Source: Paraburkholderia tropica
GTDB lineage: Bacteria > Pseudomonadota > Gammaproteobacteria > Burkholderiales > Burkholderiaceae
Assembly (NCBI RefSeq): GCF_914484835.1
Contig: NZ_CAJZAR010000077.1
Span: 87,300 to 151,299, forward strand
Direction: 5' to 3'
DNA length: 64,000 nucleotides
The stretch's first letter is position 1; every line of letters starts with the position of its first letter. Of the stretch, positions 45,455-53,414 are shown piece after piece. Below the pieces are notes generated by a model. That model made no database searches, was not told the DNA's origin, and worked only from the letters and a program-made list of their open reading frames with translations. The translations under genes and the position numbers were made by a program.

Positions 45455-46138
45455 ATGGGCCACTATTTCCATCAGTTCCTGTTCGGCATCTATCCGTACA
45501 TCTGCCTCGCGGTGCTGCTGTTCGGCTCGCTGGTGCGTTTCGACCGCGAGCAGTACACGTGGAAAAGCGACTCCTCGCAACTGCTGCGGCGCGGCACGCT
45601 GCGCCTCGGCAGCAACCTGTTTCACTGGGGCATTCTCGTCGTGGTGGCCGGGCATTTCGCGGGCTTTCTCGCGCCGCACTGGCTGGTCGCGCCGTTTATT
45701 TCCGCGTCGATGCACCAGTTGCTCGCGATGGTCGCGGGCGGCATCGCGGGCGCGTTCGCGATCGTCGGGCTCACGCTGCTGATCGCGCGGCGTCTGGGCG
45801 ACACGCGCATCCGCCGCAACAGCAAGGTGTGGGACATCGTCATCGTGCTGATGTTGTGGGTGCAGCTCGCGCTCGGCCTCATGACCGTCGTGCTGTCCTC
45901 GCATCACATGGACGGCGCGATGTTCGAACAGCTCACCGATTACGTGAAGGGCGTGGTGACGTTCCAGGGCAATCTCGCGGCGCTGCTCGACGGCGTGCCG
46001 CTCGTCTATCAGATGCATATCGCGCTCGGCTTCACGATCTTCCTCGTTTCGCCGTTCACGCGCATGGTGCATATCTGGAGCGGGCTCGCTTCGGTGGCGT
46101 ATCTGCTGCGTCCGTATCAACTCGTGCGCAAGCGCTAA
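45455..46138 (+). CDS. narI: Respiratory nitrate reductase gamma subunit (cytochrome b)
   Basis: This 227-residue five-helix cytochrome b oxidises quinol and anchors NarGH. The four heme ligands are in place: His57 and His67 in LFHWGILVVVAGHFAGF, His188 in YQMHIALGF, and His206 in MVHIWSGL, each shifted by one from E. coli. The opening HQFLFGIYPYICLAVLLFGS is typical. ATG 45455 has a purine-rich GGAAAGGA upstream. It lies 70 bases after narJ in a C/A-rich spacer and is followed by the parvulin gene after 50 bases. Confidence 0.96.
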   Translation: MGHYFHQFLFGIYPYICLAVLLFGSLVRFDREQYTWKSDSSQLLRRGTLRLGSNLFHWGILVVVAGHFAGFLAPHWLVAPFISASMHQLLAMVAGGIAGAFAIVGLTLLIARRLGDTRIRRNSKVWDIVIVLMLWVQLALGLMTVVLSSHHMDGAMFEQLTDYVKGVVTFQGNLAALLDGVPLVYQMHIALGFTIFLVSPFTRMVHIWSGLASVAYLLRPYQLVRKR

Positions 46139-46188
46139 CGCCACACAAGCGTCATACAAACGCCACACGAACGCCAGGAGCCGACACC

Positions 46189-46977
46189 ATGAACGCCGAT
46201 CCGCAGACGCTCGACAGCGCGCCCGCCGCGCGCGTGAATCACGTGGAAATCGCCGCTGCGGCGATTGCCGAGGAAAGCCGCCATCACGCCGACGAACCCG
46301 ATCCGCCGCTGGCCGCGCGCCGCGCGCTCGTGGTGCGCGAACTGCTGCGCCAGCGCGCCGCCGAACTCGCGCTGATCGACGCCGACGCCACGCTCGACGA
46401 CGACACGCTCGACGCGTTGCTCGCGCGCGAACTGCGCGTGCCCGAGCCGACGCCCGACGATTGCCGCCGCTATTACGAGCAGCATGGCTCGCAGTTCGTG
46501 CGCAACGAGATCGTCTACGCGAGTCATATTCTGTTCGCCGTGACGGAGCGCGTGCCGCTCGCGCTGCAACGCCATCAGGCCGAAGACGCGCTCAACGCGC
46601 TGCTGCGCGAGCCGGACGCGTTCGAAGCGCGCGCGCGCGAATTGTCGAACTGCCCGTCGGGCGCCGTGGGCGGCAGCCTCGGCCAGCTCACGCGCGGCGA
46701 CACCGTGCCCGAATTCGAGCAGGCGCTGTTCAACAGTCCCGAACTGGGCTTGCTGCCGCGTCTCGTGCGCACGCGCTTCGGCTTTCACCTCGTGCGCGTC
46801 GATCAGCGCGTGGCGGGCGAGCCCATCGAATTCGAATCGGTCGCCGACGAGATCGCGCGCTTTCTCACCGAACGCGTACGCCACAAGGCGATTCAGCAAT
46901 ACGTCTCGATCCTCGCCTCGGCGGCGACGCTCGAACATGCCGCCGTCGACGCGGCCACGAGTCCGCTCGTGCAGTGA
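46189..46977 (+). CDS. PpiC-type peptidyl-prolyl isomerase of the nar operon
   Basis: This 262-residue protein has a C-terminal parvulin domain (residues about 105-215: YASHILFAVTE, ELSNCPSGAVGGSLGQLTRG, FEQALFNSPELGLLP, RFGFHLVRVDQR). The N-terminal helical half resembles NifM/SurA-like chaperone domains. It has no signal peptide, so it acts in the cytoplasm, where NarGH is folded and loaded. AGGAG precedes ATG 46189. Its position between narI and narK argues for a role in maturation of the nitrate reductase, comparable to NifM for nitrogenase; this is inference, although a parvulin gene in nar clusters is known from other proteobacteria. Confidence 0.9.
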   Translation: MNADPQTLDSAPAARVNHVEIAAAAIAEESRHHADEPDPPLAARRALVVRELLRQRAAELALIDADATLDDDTLDALLARELRVPEPTPDDCRRYYEQHGSQFVRNEIVYASHILFAVTERVPLALQRHQAEDALNALLREPDAFEARARELSNCPSGAVGGSLGQLTRGDTVPEFEQALFNSPELGLLPRLVRTRFGFHLVRVDQRVAGEPIEFESVADEIARFLTERVRHKAIQQYVSILASAATLEHAAVDAATSPLVQ

Positions 46978-46989
46978 CACGCCAACGAA

Positions 46990-47025
46990 CACACCAACAA
47001 TCACACCAACAATCACAGCAACAAC
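46990..47025. repeat. 12-bp tandem repeat in C/A-rich narK leader
   Basis: CACACCAACAAT occurs twice (46990-47001, 47002-47013), followed by a degenerate third unit CACAGCAACAAC to 47025. The 70-base spacer before narK has only eight G, so it should be unstructured in RNA. Confidence 0.75.
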
Positions 47026-47047
47026 TCGCGCAACAAGGGAAATCATC

Positions 47048-48328
47048 ATGAATCTGCGCACCGAACCGCCTCCGGCCGCCACCGACGCACCCACACAAGT
47101 CAGCGGCAAGGCGTGGTCCGTCCTGCTCGCGAGCACACTCGCGTTTCTGGTCTGCTTCGTGGTGTGGATGATGTTCGGCGTGCTCGGCGTGCCGCTGCGC
47201 GAAGAACTCAAGCTCAACAGCACCGAGTTCGGCCTGCTTACGTCGACGCCCGTGCTGACCGGCGCGCTCATGCGCCTGCCGCTGGGCGCGTGGACCGACC
47301 GCTACGGCGGCCGCATCGTCATGACGATCCTGCTCGTGGTCTGCGCGGTGCCGGTCTATATCGTCAGTTATGCGAGCCAGCTCTGGCAGTTTCTGTTCAT
47401 CGGGCTCTTTCTGGGCTGCGTGGGCGCTTCGTTCGCGGTCGGCACGCCCTACGTCGCGCGCTTCTTCCCGCCCCAGAAACGCGGCTTCGCGATGGGCTTC
47501 TTCGGCGCAGGCACCGTGGGCGCGGCTGTGAATCTGTTCGTCACGCCCACCTTGCAGTCGCTGTACGGATGGCGCTTCGTGCCGCGCGTCTACGCAATCG
47601 CGCTGCTCGTGACCGCCGTGATCTTCTGGTTCGCCTCGGCACGCGATCCGGGCGCGGGCAAGTCGAACGGCTCGCTGCTCGACTCGTTCAAGGTGCTCGC
47701 CGATCCGCGCGTCTGGCGGCTGTGCCAGTACTACTCGATCACGTTCGGCGGCTTCACCGCGCTCTCACTGTGGATTCCGCAGTATCTGAAGGCCGAATAC
47801 GGCATGTCGCTCGTGATGGCGTCGGCGTTCGCGGCGGGCTTCTCGCTGCCGGGCTCGGTGCTGCGCGCGGTCGGCGGCCTGCTCGCCGACAAGCTCGGCG
47901 CGCACAACGTCACCTGGTGGGGCTTGTGGGTCGCGTGGATCTGCCTGTTCATCCTCTCGTACCCGGCCACCGACTTCGTGATCCACACGATCGACGGCAC
48001 GGCCACGCTGCATATCAGCATGCCGCTCGCGGGCTTCGTGGCGCTGACCTTCGTGCTGGGCGCGGTGTTCGCCTTCGGCATGGCGTCCACCTTCAAATAT
48101 GTCGCCGATGACTTTCCGTCCAACATGGGCGTCGTGACCGGCATCGTCGGGCTCGCGGGCGGGCTGGGCGGCTTTCTGCTGCCGATCCTGTTCGGCGCGC
48201 TGCTCGATCTGCTCAAGATCCGTTCGAGCTGCTTCATGCTGCTCTACGGCGTCGTGTGGGTCTCGCTGATCCTGCTCTATGTTTCCGAGGTCAAGCGCAT
48301 GCCGATTCTGGGCGGAAAGGCCGCCTGA
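47048..48328 (+). CDS. narK: Nitrate/nitrite transporter NarK
   Basis: This 426-residue, 12-helix MFS carrier is of the nitrate-nitrite porter family and supplies nitrate to the cytoplasmic NarG site or exports nitrite. Signature stretches include RLPLGAWTDRYGGRIVMTIL (helix 2-3 with a conserved Arg), FFGAGTVGAAVNLFVTP (the GxGNxG-like nitrate signature, altered here), and GFSLPGSVLRAVGGLLADKLGAH. The second nitrate signature region is GIVGLAGGLGGFLLPILFG. ATG 47048 lies 70 bases after the parvulin stop. Whether it is a H+/nitrate symporter (NarK1) or nitrate/nitrite antiporter (NarK2) is not decided. Last gene of the operon. Confidence 0.93.
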   Translation: MNLRTEPPPAATDAPTQVSGKAWSVLLASTLAFLVCFVVWMMFGVLGVPLREELKLNSTEFGLLTSTPVLTGALMRLPLGAWTDRYGGRIVMTILLVVCAVPVYIVSYASQLWQFLFIGLFLGCVGASFAVGTPYVARFFPPQKRGFAMGFFGAGTVGAAVNLFVTPTLQSLYGWRFVPRVYAIALLVTAVIFWFASARDPGAGKSNGSLLDSFKVLADPRVWRLCQYYSITFGGFTALSLWIPQYLKAEYGMSLVMASAFAAGFSLPGSVLRAVGGLLADKLGAHNVTWWGLWVAWICLFILSYPATDFVIHTIDGTATLHISMPLAGFVALTFVLGAVFAFGMASTFKYVADDFPSNMGVVTGIVGLAGGLGGFLLPILFGALLDLLKIRSSCFMLLYGVVWVSLILLYVSEVKRMPILGGKAA

Positions 48329-48351
48329 ACGACACGATTGACGTCAGCCGC

Positions 48352-48810
48352 TCAGGCAGCGGCGGCTTCCGCCGGCTCCGGCGCCGTGACGACCAGCACG
48401 CTGCACGACACGCGGTCGAGCAGTTGCCGGTCGTCGCGGCCCTCCCACCAGCGCGCGAGCGGGCCGCGCCGATGATGGCCGAGCACGATCAGGTCCGCGC
48501 CGAACAGGGCCGCCACGCGCGCGATTTCGTCGATGGCACGGCCCACGGCGAATTCGCCCGTCGCTGCCAGCCCCAGTTGCTGGAGCCGCTCCACGCCGTC
48601 GTGCAGGATTTCCCTGGCCGCCGATTCCGCCGCCTCGAACGGCACGGCCGAGACCACATCCGTGCCCCATTGCAGCGGCCCCTCGTCGAGCACCGCCAGC
48701 AAATGCGTCTGCGCGCGGCACGCGAGCGCCAGCTCGGTGCCCTCGCGTAAGGCCCGCCGCCCTTCGCGGGTCGCGTCGTAACACAAAAGAATGCGCCTGA
48801 ACGAAGCCAT
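48352..48810 (-). CDS. UspA-family universal stress protein
   Basis: This 152-residue cytoplasmic protein has the Usp fold: FRRILLCYDATREGRRALREG (4-24) at the start, and ADLIVLGHHRRGPLARWW followed by SCSVLVVTAPEP at the end. The nucleotide-binding pattern G-x2-G-x9-G-S/T is degenerate (GHHRRGPLARWWEGRDD), so ATP binding may be lost. AGGAGG lies before ATG 48810. It converges on narK with 23 bases between stops. Universal stress genes are often found near anaerobic respiration clusters, and an anaerobic role would fit, though without proof. Confidence 0.9.
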   Translation of the reverse strand: MASFRRILLCYDATREGRRALREGTELALACRAQTHLLAVLDEGPLQWGTDVVSAVPFEAAESAAREILHDGVERLQQLGLAATGEFAVGRAIDEIARVAALFGADLIVLGHHRRGPLARWWEGRDDRQLLDRVSCSVLVVTAPEPAEAAAA

Positions 48811-48923
48811 GACTGCCTCCTGCGCCGCGCCCTTCGCCACTGCGCCCCATCCTTTGGCCGGACACGGCTTCTCATTTATTTATATCACTTCGTGATACAT
48901 ACGGCGGCGCAATTCCCGCGTCC

Positions 48924-49480
48924 AGTTACAGACGCCGCCCCGCGTTCAATCCGTTGTTTCCATGCGATTTACATATAGGCGTAAACCAGCGCTGTTACAA
49001 AGCGCGTCAACGAGACGCAGAAGTCCGCGTCTTGATACATCTTGACAAGGCTAGTTACACAGGGTCGAAACACTTGTTACAGTTTTATCTTCATACGGAT
49101 TAATCGCCATGCGGGTATTTCTTACCTGCCAACGCAAATCCTTTCAAAACGTTTATTTTGGCGGCGCGAGCCCGGCCGCGAATTGCGATTCGTTGCGCAT
49201 GCACCGGCGAAATCCGTGAGCCCCTTATCCTGAGCGGGTTTACGCCAGATTTCAGCGCTCATCCCGTTCGCATCGGGATCTTGGGGTCAGTTGTTTCGGA
49301 CACCAGAAAGAGTTACCGGGAATATTTGTAACAGGCGAATTATTTTTTTGAAGAGGGATTGATTTCTGAGATTAGTCCTCATACAATTCGCTTCAACGTG
49401 TTACGAGTTGTAACACGTTGTATCAAAGAGTCAGGGCCGAGATAAAAGAGCGGACCGACAAAGACCAGAAAAAAGTTACA
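48924..49480. promoter_or_regulatory. Cluster of WGTTACA heptamers upstream of flhD
   Basis: Copies are at 48924, 48993, 49053, 49075, 49311 (AGTTACC), 49327 (reverse), 49399 (TGTTACG), 49409 (reverse) and 49474, each 7 bases long. The core GTTAC would be expected about once in this length on both strands by chance. I do not know the binding factor. Confidence 0.5.
49394..49420. promoter_or_regulatory. Perfect 11-5-11 inverted repeat upstream of flhD
   Basis: CAACGTGTTAC (49394-49404) and GTAACACGTTG (49410-49420) are exact reverse complements around GAGTT. It ends 109 bases before the flhD start. It may be an operator for a dimeric regulator, or an RNA stem-loop in the flhDC leader. It contains two of the clustered heptamers. 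Confidence 0.65.
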
Positions 49481-49529
49481 ACGGCAGCAAATGCCGGGGG
49501 GTTTAATCGGGGCTTCGGAAAAGAGAGAA

Positions 49530-49850
49530 ATGGACCGTAGCAGCGAGACGCTGGAATCTATCCGCGAAATTAATTTGTCGTATCTGATGCTCGCACAGCG
49601 CATGCTGCGCGAGGACAAGCCGGTCGGGATGTTCCGACTGGGTCTGTCGTCGGAACTGGCCGATCTGCTTTCCAATCTGTCTTTGGCACAGATCGTCAAG
49701 CTGGCTGCTTCCGACCAGCTTCTTTGCCTTTTCCGCTTCGATGACCATGCCATGTTGTCCGCACTGACGCAGACTTCCCGGCATGCCAACGTAGCGGCGA
49801 CTCATGCGGCTATCCTGCTTGCGGGACAGCCCGCCGGGCAATTCGCCTGA
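49530..49850 (+). CDS. flhD: Flagellar master regulator subunit FlhD
   Basis: This 106-residue protein combines with FlhC into the FlhD4C2 activator of class II flagellar genes. The family pattern is clear: SIREINLSYLMLAQRMLRED (residues about 9-28), then MFRLGLSSELADLLSNLSLAQIVKLAAS and QLLCLFRFDDHAMLSAL. ATG 49530 is preceded by AAGAGAG; a frame open from 49491 adds residues before the usual start. The flhC gene begins 11 bases after its stop. In many Burkholderiaceae flhDC is followed by motAB and che genes; here a transporter on the other strand follows, so this might be a second copy. Confidence 0.93.
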   Translation: MDRSSETLESIREINLSYLMLAQRMLREDKPVGMFRLGLSSELADLLSNLSLAQIVKLAASDQLLCLFRFDDHAMLSALTQTSRHANVAATHAAILLAGQPAGQFA

Positions 49851-49861
49851 GGGGAACGGAC

Positions 49862-50461
49862 ATGACGACCCGCCGCAGCCTCACCGAAGATGCCCAGGAA
49901 GTGTTTCGCGCGATCGCGCTGATCGAACTGGGTGCGCGCATGCAGGTTCTGGAGAGCGAATTGTCGCTTTCGCGGGACCGCATGATTCGCCTGTATCGTG
50001 AGATCCGCGGCGTATCGCCGCCCAAGGGTATGTTGCCGTTCTCGGCGGACTGGTACATGACGTGGCTGGCGAACATTCATGCTTCGCTGTTCTACAACAC
50101 GTACCTGTTCCTCAAGAACGAAGCGCGTTGCTCGCATCTCGACGCGCTTACCAAAGGGTTCCGGCTGTATCTGGAACACTGCCGCCACAGCGAGACCGAG
50201 CCGGTGCTCGACCTCACGCGTGCGTGGACTTTGGTGCGGTTTTTCGATGCCGATATTCTGCAGATGACGCCTTGCTGCCGTTGTGGCGGTAAGTTCGTCG
50301 CGCACCGCCACGACTTGCAGCACAACGTCGTGTGTGGCGCATGCCAGCCGCCTTCGCGCGCTGGCAAGACGAAGAAGGCGGCTGCAGCGCGACGGGGCGC
50401 AGAGCAGACCGAGAGCGACCTTCCGGTGGAAACGCCGGATGGCATTGCCGAGGCTGCATAA
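49862..50461 (+). CDS. flhC: Flagellar master regulator subunit FlhC
   Basis: This 199-residue partner of FlhD provides most DNA contacts. The zinc site is seen in TPCCRCGGKFVAHRHD and NVVCGACQPPSR, giving four cysteines in C-x2-C...C-x2-C spacing near residues 139-162. DWYMTWLANIHASLFYNTYL and LEHCRHSETEPVLDLTRAWTL are characteristic. The C-terminal 35 residues are Lys/Ala-rich. Codon use (for example TTG, TCG, TTT) is less extreme than in neighbouring genes. A GGGGAACGGAC purine stretch precedes ATG 49862. Confidence 0.93.
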   Translation: MTTRRSLTEDAQEVFRAIALIELGARMQVLESELSLSRDRMIRLYREIRGVSPPKGMLPFSADWYMTWLANIHASLFYNTYLFLKNEARCSHLDALTKGFRLYLEHCRHSETEPVLDLTRAWTLVRFFDADILQMTPCCRCGGKFVAHRHDLQHNVVCGACQPPSRAGKTKKAAAARRGAEQTESDLPVETPDGIAEAA

Positions 50462-50517
50462 GCGTAGGAGAGCCAAGATCCGGTCAACCGGACGCAGCAG
50501 CAAGACTAGACGCGAAA

Positions 50518-50547
50518 CCGTCCGGCGCCCCACGCGGTGCCGGACGG
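50518..50547. terminator. Hairpin between flhC and the Nramp gene
   Basis: CCGTCCGGCGCC (50518-50529) pairs with GGTGCCGGACGG (50536-50547) with one G-U pair and a 6-base loop. The stem is strong, but no T-run follows on either strand. It lies between two convergent stops (50461 and 50602), a typical terminator place. Confidence 0.5.
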
Positions 50548-50601
50548 CGAAGCGCATTTCTCATCGGCGCTTCGCCGCCTTCCTCCCTGTTACACCTTCC
50601 C

Positions 50602-51927
50602 TCAGTTCCCCACAAAGGTCTGCCAGACCAGCCACAGGTTCGCCGCCGTGATGATGGCGAACAGCAGCCACGCGATCATGCGCGTGTGCAGCCGGTTCAC
50701 GAACACGCCCATCAATGAACGATCGTTCGTCATGCGGATCAGCGGCCAAAGCGCGAACGGCAATTGCAGGCTCAGCACCACCTGGCTTGCGACCAGCAGC
50801 TTGCCCACCGCGCCGTTGCCCAGCAGCCACACGCCCGCGAACGCCGGAATCAGCGCGAGCACGCGCGTGATGAGCCGCCGCTGGTAGCACGGAATCTTCA
50901 TCTTCAGGAAGCCTTCCATGATCACCTGGCCCGCCACGGTGCCGGTGAAGGTCGAGCTTTGCCCGGACGCCAGCAAGGTCACCGCGAACAGCACCGCCGC
51001 CGCGCCGCTGCCGACGATGGGCGCGAGCAGCTTGTAGGCGTCTTCGATTTCGGTCACCTGGTTGTGGCCGGTCGCGTGAAAAGCCGCCGCCGCGAGAATC
51101 AGGATCGCCGCGTTGATCAGCAGCGCGAGCACGAGCGAAACGATCGTGTCGAGCCGCGACATGCCGATCGCCTGGCCGATGCTGGCTTCGTCGCGCTTCA
51201 CGGCGCGCGTCTGCACGATCGACGAGTGTAGATAGAGGTTATGCGGCATCACGGTCGCGCCCAGAATGCCGATGGCGAGATAGAGCGGTTCCTGGCTCGC
51301 GATCGCGTGCCACGACGGCACCGCGCCCGCGAACACCGACGGCCAGTGCGGCTTCACGAGCGCGAGCTCGATCACGTAGCCGAGGCCGATGGTGGCGATC
51401 AGCCCGGCCATGATCGCTTCGAGCGTGCGGAAGTTCTTGCCCTTCAGGCCGAGCACGATGATCGTGTCGAACGCGGTGAGCACCACGCCCCACATCAGCG
51501 AGCAGCCGAGCAGCAGGTGGAACGCGAGCGCGCCGCCGAGCACTTCGGCGAGATCGCAGGCGATGATCGAGAGTTCGGCGAGCGCCCACTGGCCGAGCGC
51601 GACGGGCTTCGAATAACGCGCGCGCGAAAGTTCGGCGAGGTCGCGCCCCGTGACGATGCCCAGACGCATCGCGAGACATTGCAGCGCCATCGCCGCGATG
51701 CTGGAGAGCACGACCACGAACAGCAGGTTGTAACCGTAGCGCGAACCGGCCTCGATATCGGTGGCCCAGTTGCCCGGGTCCATGTAACCGATCGAGATCA
51801 GCAGGCCAGGGCCTGCGAACTGCAGAAACTTCTTCCAGAACGGCGCAGCCGGCGACACCGCCACGCTGCCCTGCACTTCCGATGGGCAAAACGGCGCCGT
51901 CGCCGTTGTCGGTAATTTGAACTCCAA
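50602..51927 (-). CDS. mntH: Nramp-family divalent metal transporter (MntH type)
   Basis: This 441-residue, 11-12 helix H+-coupled importer is of the Mn2+/Fe2+ (Nramp) family. The metal site motif DPGN is in SIGYMDPGNWATDIEAGSRYG (about 46-66). The second, A/G-xx-MPHNLYLHS, is GATVMPHNLYLHSSIVQTR (about 226-244), and SGQSSTFTGTVAGQVIMEGF is the conserved loop between helices 8 and 9. The start is a TTG at 51927 with AGGA upstream. No MntR box or Fur box was found in the promoter. Selectivity between Mn2+ and Fe2+ is not decided. Single gene, convergent with flhDC. Confidence 0.93.
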   Translation of the reverse strand: MEFKLPTTATAPFCPSEVQGSVAVSPAAPFWKKFLQFAGPGLLISIGYMDPGNWATDIEAGSRYGYNLLFVVVLSSIAAMALQCLAMRLGIVTGRDLAELSRARYSKPVALGQWALAELSIIACDLAEVLGGALAFHLLLGCSLMWGVVLTAFDTIIVLGLKGKNFRTLEAIMAGLIATIGLGYVIELALVKPHWPSVFAGAVPSWHAIASQEPLYLAIGILGATVMPHNLYLHSSIVQTRAVKRDEASIGQAIGMSRLDTIVSLVLALLINAAILILAAAAFHATGHNQVTEIEDAYKLLAPIVGSGAAAVLFAVTLLASGQSSTFTGTVAGQVIMEGFLKMKIPCYQRRLITRVLALIPAFAGVWLLGNGAVGKLLVASQVVLSLQLPFALWPLIRMTNDRSLMGVFVNRLHTRMIAWLLFAIITAANLWLVWQTFVGN

Positions 51928-51993
51928 CGGTGCGATCCTCGAGGGTGGATTTTTTTCGCGGCCAGCAGAGCGATGTGGCGCGCGATCGGTCCC

Positions 51994-53214
51994 TCAAGTG
52001 TACAGCGTCGGCTCCGGCAATTCGCGCGTGAGCGCGTGACGGCCCACGTCGCGCACGCGATAGTCGAGCGGATCGTGCAGCGTGTGCACGCGCGCGTTGC
52101 GCCAGAAGCGGTCGAACGCGAGCGCGGCAGCCGTGGCGCGCGCGCCGCAGGCGTCGAACAGTTGCTCGCCCGCTTCGAGCGCGGCGCGATGCGCGACGAT
52201 CTTCGCCTCGGAAACGGCGAGCGAGACTTCGGCGCGCGTGGCCGCGCTCAAGTCGTCGCCTTGCGACCAGGCGGCGTCGAGCAGCGACGCGGCGCGGTCC
52301 GCGAGCAGCGCGGCCGAGAGCGCCTGAATGCGCATCTCGCCGAAACGCTGCTGGAGATACGGATCGTCGGCGGCGCGCTGCACGCCCGAGTTCACCCACG
52401 GACGCCCGTTCGCGAGCACGTACTCGCGCGCCTCGTCGAGCGCGCCCTCCGCAATGCCGACGAACAGATTCGTCAGCACGAGTTGCGACACCAGCGTGCG
52501 CAGCGAGGCGCGCGGCGTGTCGGGACGCTTGAGCACTTCGTGCGCGCGCACCTCGACGGCGTCGAACGACACCGTGCCGCTATCGGTCTGACGCTGGCCG
52601 ATCGGGTCCCAGTCGTCGTGCACGGTGATGCCCGCGCGCGTGGTGGGCACCACCGCGAACACGGGCTGGCCCGTGGCCGGATCGTGCGCGCTCACGGTCA
52701 TCATCTGCGAGCCGTAGGTGCCGGAGCAGAAGCCCTTCTTGCCGTGCAGACGCCAGCCGCCCTCGCCGTCCGGCTGCGCGACGAGGCGCGTATCGAGCGG
52801 ATTCACCGCGTTGCCCCACCACCAGCGATGTTCGACCGTGCCGCGCAGCCAGTCGGCGCGCTGCGCCGGGTTGCCCCACAGATCGACGCTCACGATCTGC
52901 AGAAACTGGAAGCCGAGCAGATGCGCGAGCGCACTGTCCGCGCGCGCGAGCGTGCGGATCGTTTTGTAGATTTCGGGCCAGCGTGTGATGTTTTGCGCGC
53001 TGTTTTCCGCGCCGCTTTCGTCCGCGCGCGCCGCGAACGCGCCGCCAAACTCGCGCGGCACAGCCAGCGTGAGCAGTCCCGCATCGGCGATCAACTGCTT
53101 TTCGGCGGCGGCGTGCCCGCCCGCGAGATCGCGGCGCGCGGCGCTCGCGCGCAAGGTCTCGGCGAGCGTGGCGAGTACATGCTCCGCCGTGCGCGGCGGT
53201 CGTGGATCGTTCAT
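51994..53214 (-). CDS. Acyl-CoA dehydrogenase-fold flavoprotein, DszC/SfnB-like
   Basis: A 406-residue protein of the acyl-CoA dehydrogenase superfamily. Segments such as LARADSALAHLLGFQFLQIV, the flavin region GKKGFCSGTYGSQMMTVSA and the C-terminal FDRFWRNARVHTLHDPLDYRVRDVGRHAL match the DszC/SfnB group. Those are flavin-dependent monooxygenases of sulfur compounds (dibenzothiophene, dimethylsulfone metabolism), not fatty-acid enzymes. The catalytic Glu of dehydrogenases is not visible at either usual site. The start ATG 53214 has a purine-rich stretch before it; the open frame beyond it overlaps the outer-membrane factor gene. No flavin reductase or sulfur gene is adjacent. It is 66 bases downstream of the TTG of the Nramp gene, reading the same way. 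Confidence 0.85.
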   Translation of the reverse strand: MNDPRPPRTAEHVLATLAETLRASAARRDLAGGHAAAEKQLIADAGLLTLAVPREFGGAFAARADESGAENSAQNITRWPEIYKTIRTLARADSALAHLLGFQFLQIVSVDLWGNPAQRADWLRGTVEHRWWWGNAVNPLDTRLVAQPDGEGGWRLHGKKGFCSGTYGSQMMTVSAHDPATGQPVFAVVPTTRAGITVHDDWDPIGQRQTDSGTVSFDAVEVRAHEVLKRPDTPRASLRTLVSQLVLTNLFVGIAEGALDEAREYVLANGRPWVNSGVQRAADDPYLQQRFGEMRIQALSAALLADRAASLLDAAWSQGDDLSAATRAEVSLAVSEAKIVAHRAALEAGEQLFDACGARATAAALAFDRFWRNARVHTLHDPLDYRVRDVGRHALTRELPEPTLYT

Positions 53215-53414
53215 GCCTGTTTTCCCGAATGAGTGACGCTCGCGAACGAGCTTCCAGGCGGACGGCGCGCCGTCCGCTCCAGCTTCAATCAATCGATGAT
53301 AGTGGCAGGCGCCGGGACGGTCTACGAACCGTTTGCGCAAATGAAATCGCGGCTGGCGATATGCGAGTGCATACCGGCCAGCCGCGAGACGGTGCAACGC
53401 CCGCCACCCGGCGT

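Larger units (their letters stand above)
48811..49529. other. AT-rich upstream region of flhDC
   Basis: These 719 bases have no supported gene and are much AT-richer than the surroundings. The region contains at least nine WGTTAC-type heptamers between 48924 and 49480 and a perfect 27-bp inverted repeat at 49394-49420. A TTGACA occurs at 49042-49047, but no good -10 stands at the right distance. Master regulator promoters usually integrate many signals, which would suit a long, site-rich leader. A short frame at 49042-49233 is not gene-like. Confidence 0.6.

Noticed and set aside
49042..49233. 63-codon plus-strand frame upstream of flhD
   Set aside because: No ribosome site, composition unlike a protein, and it sits among the heptamer cluster in a probable control region.
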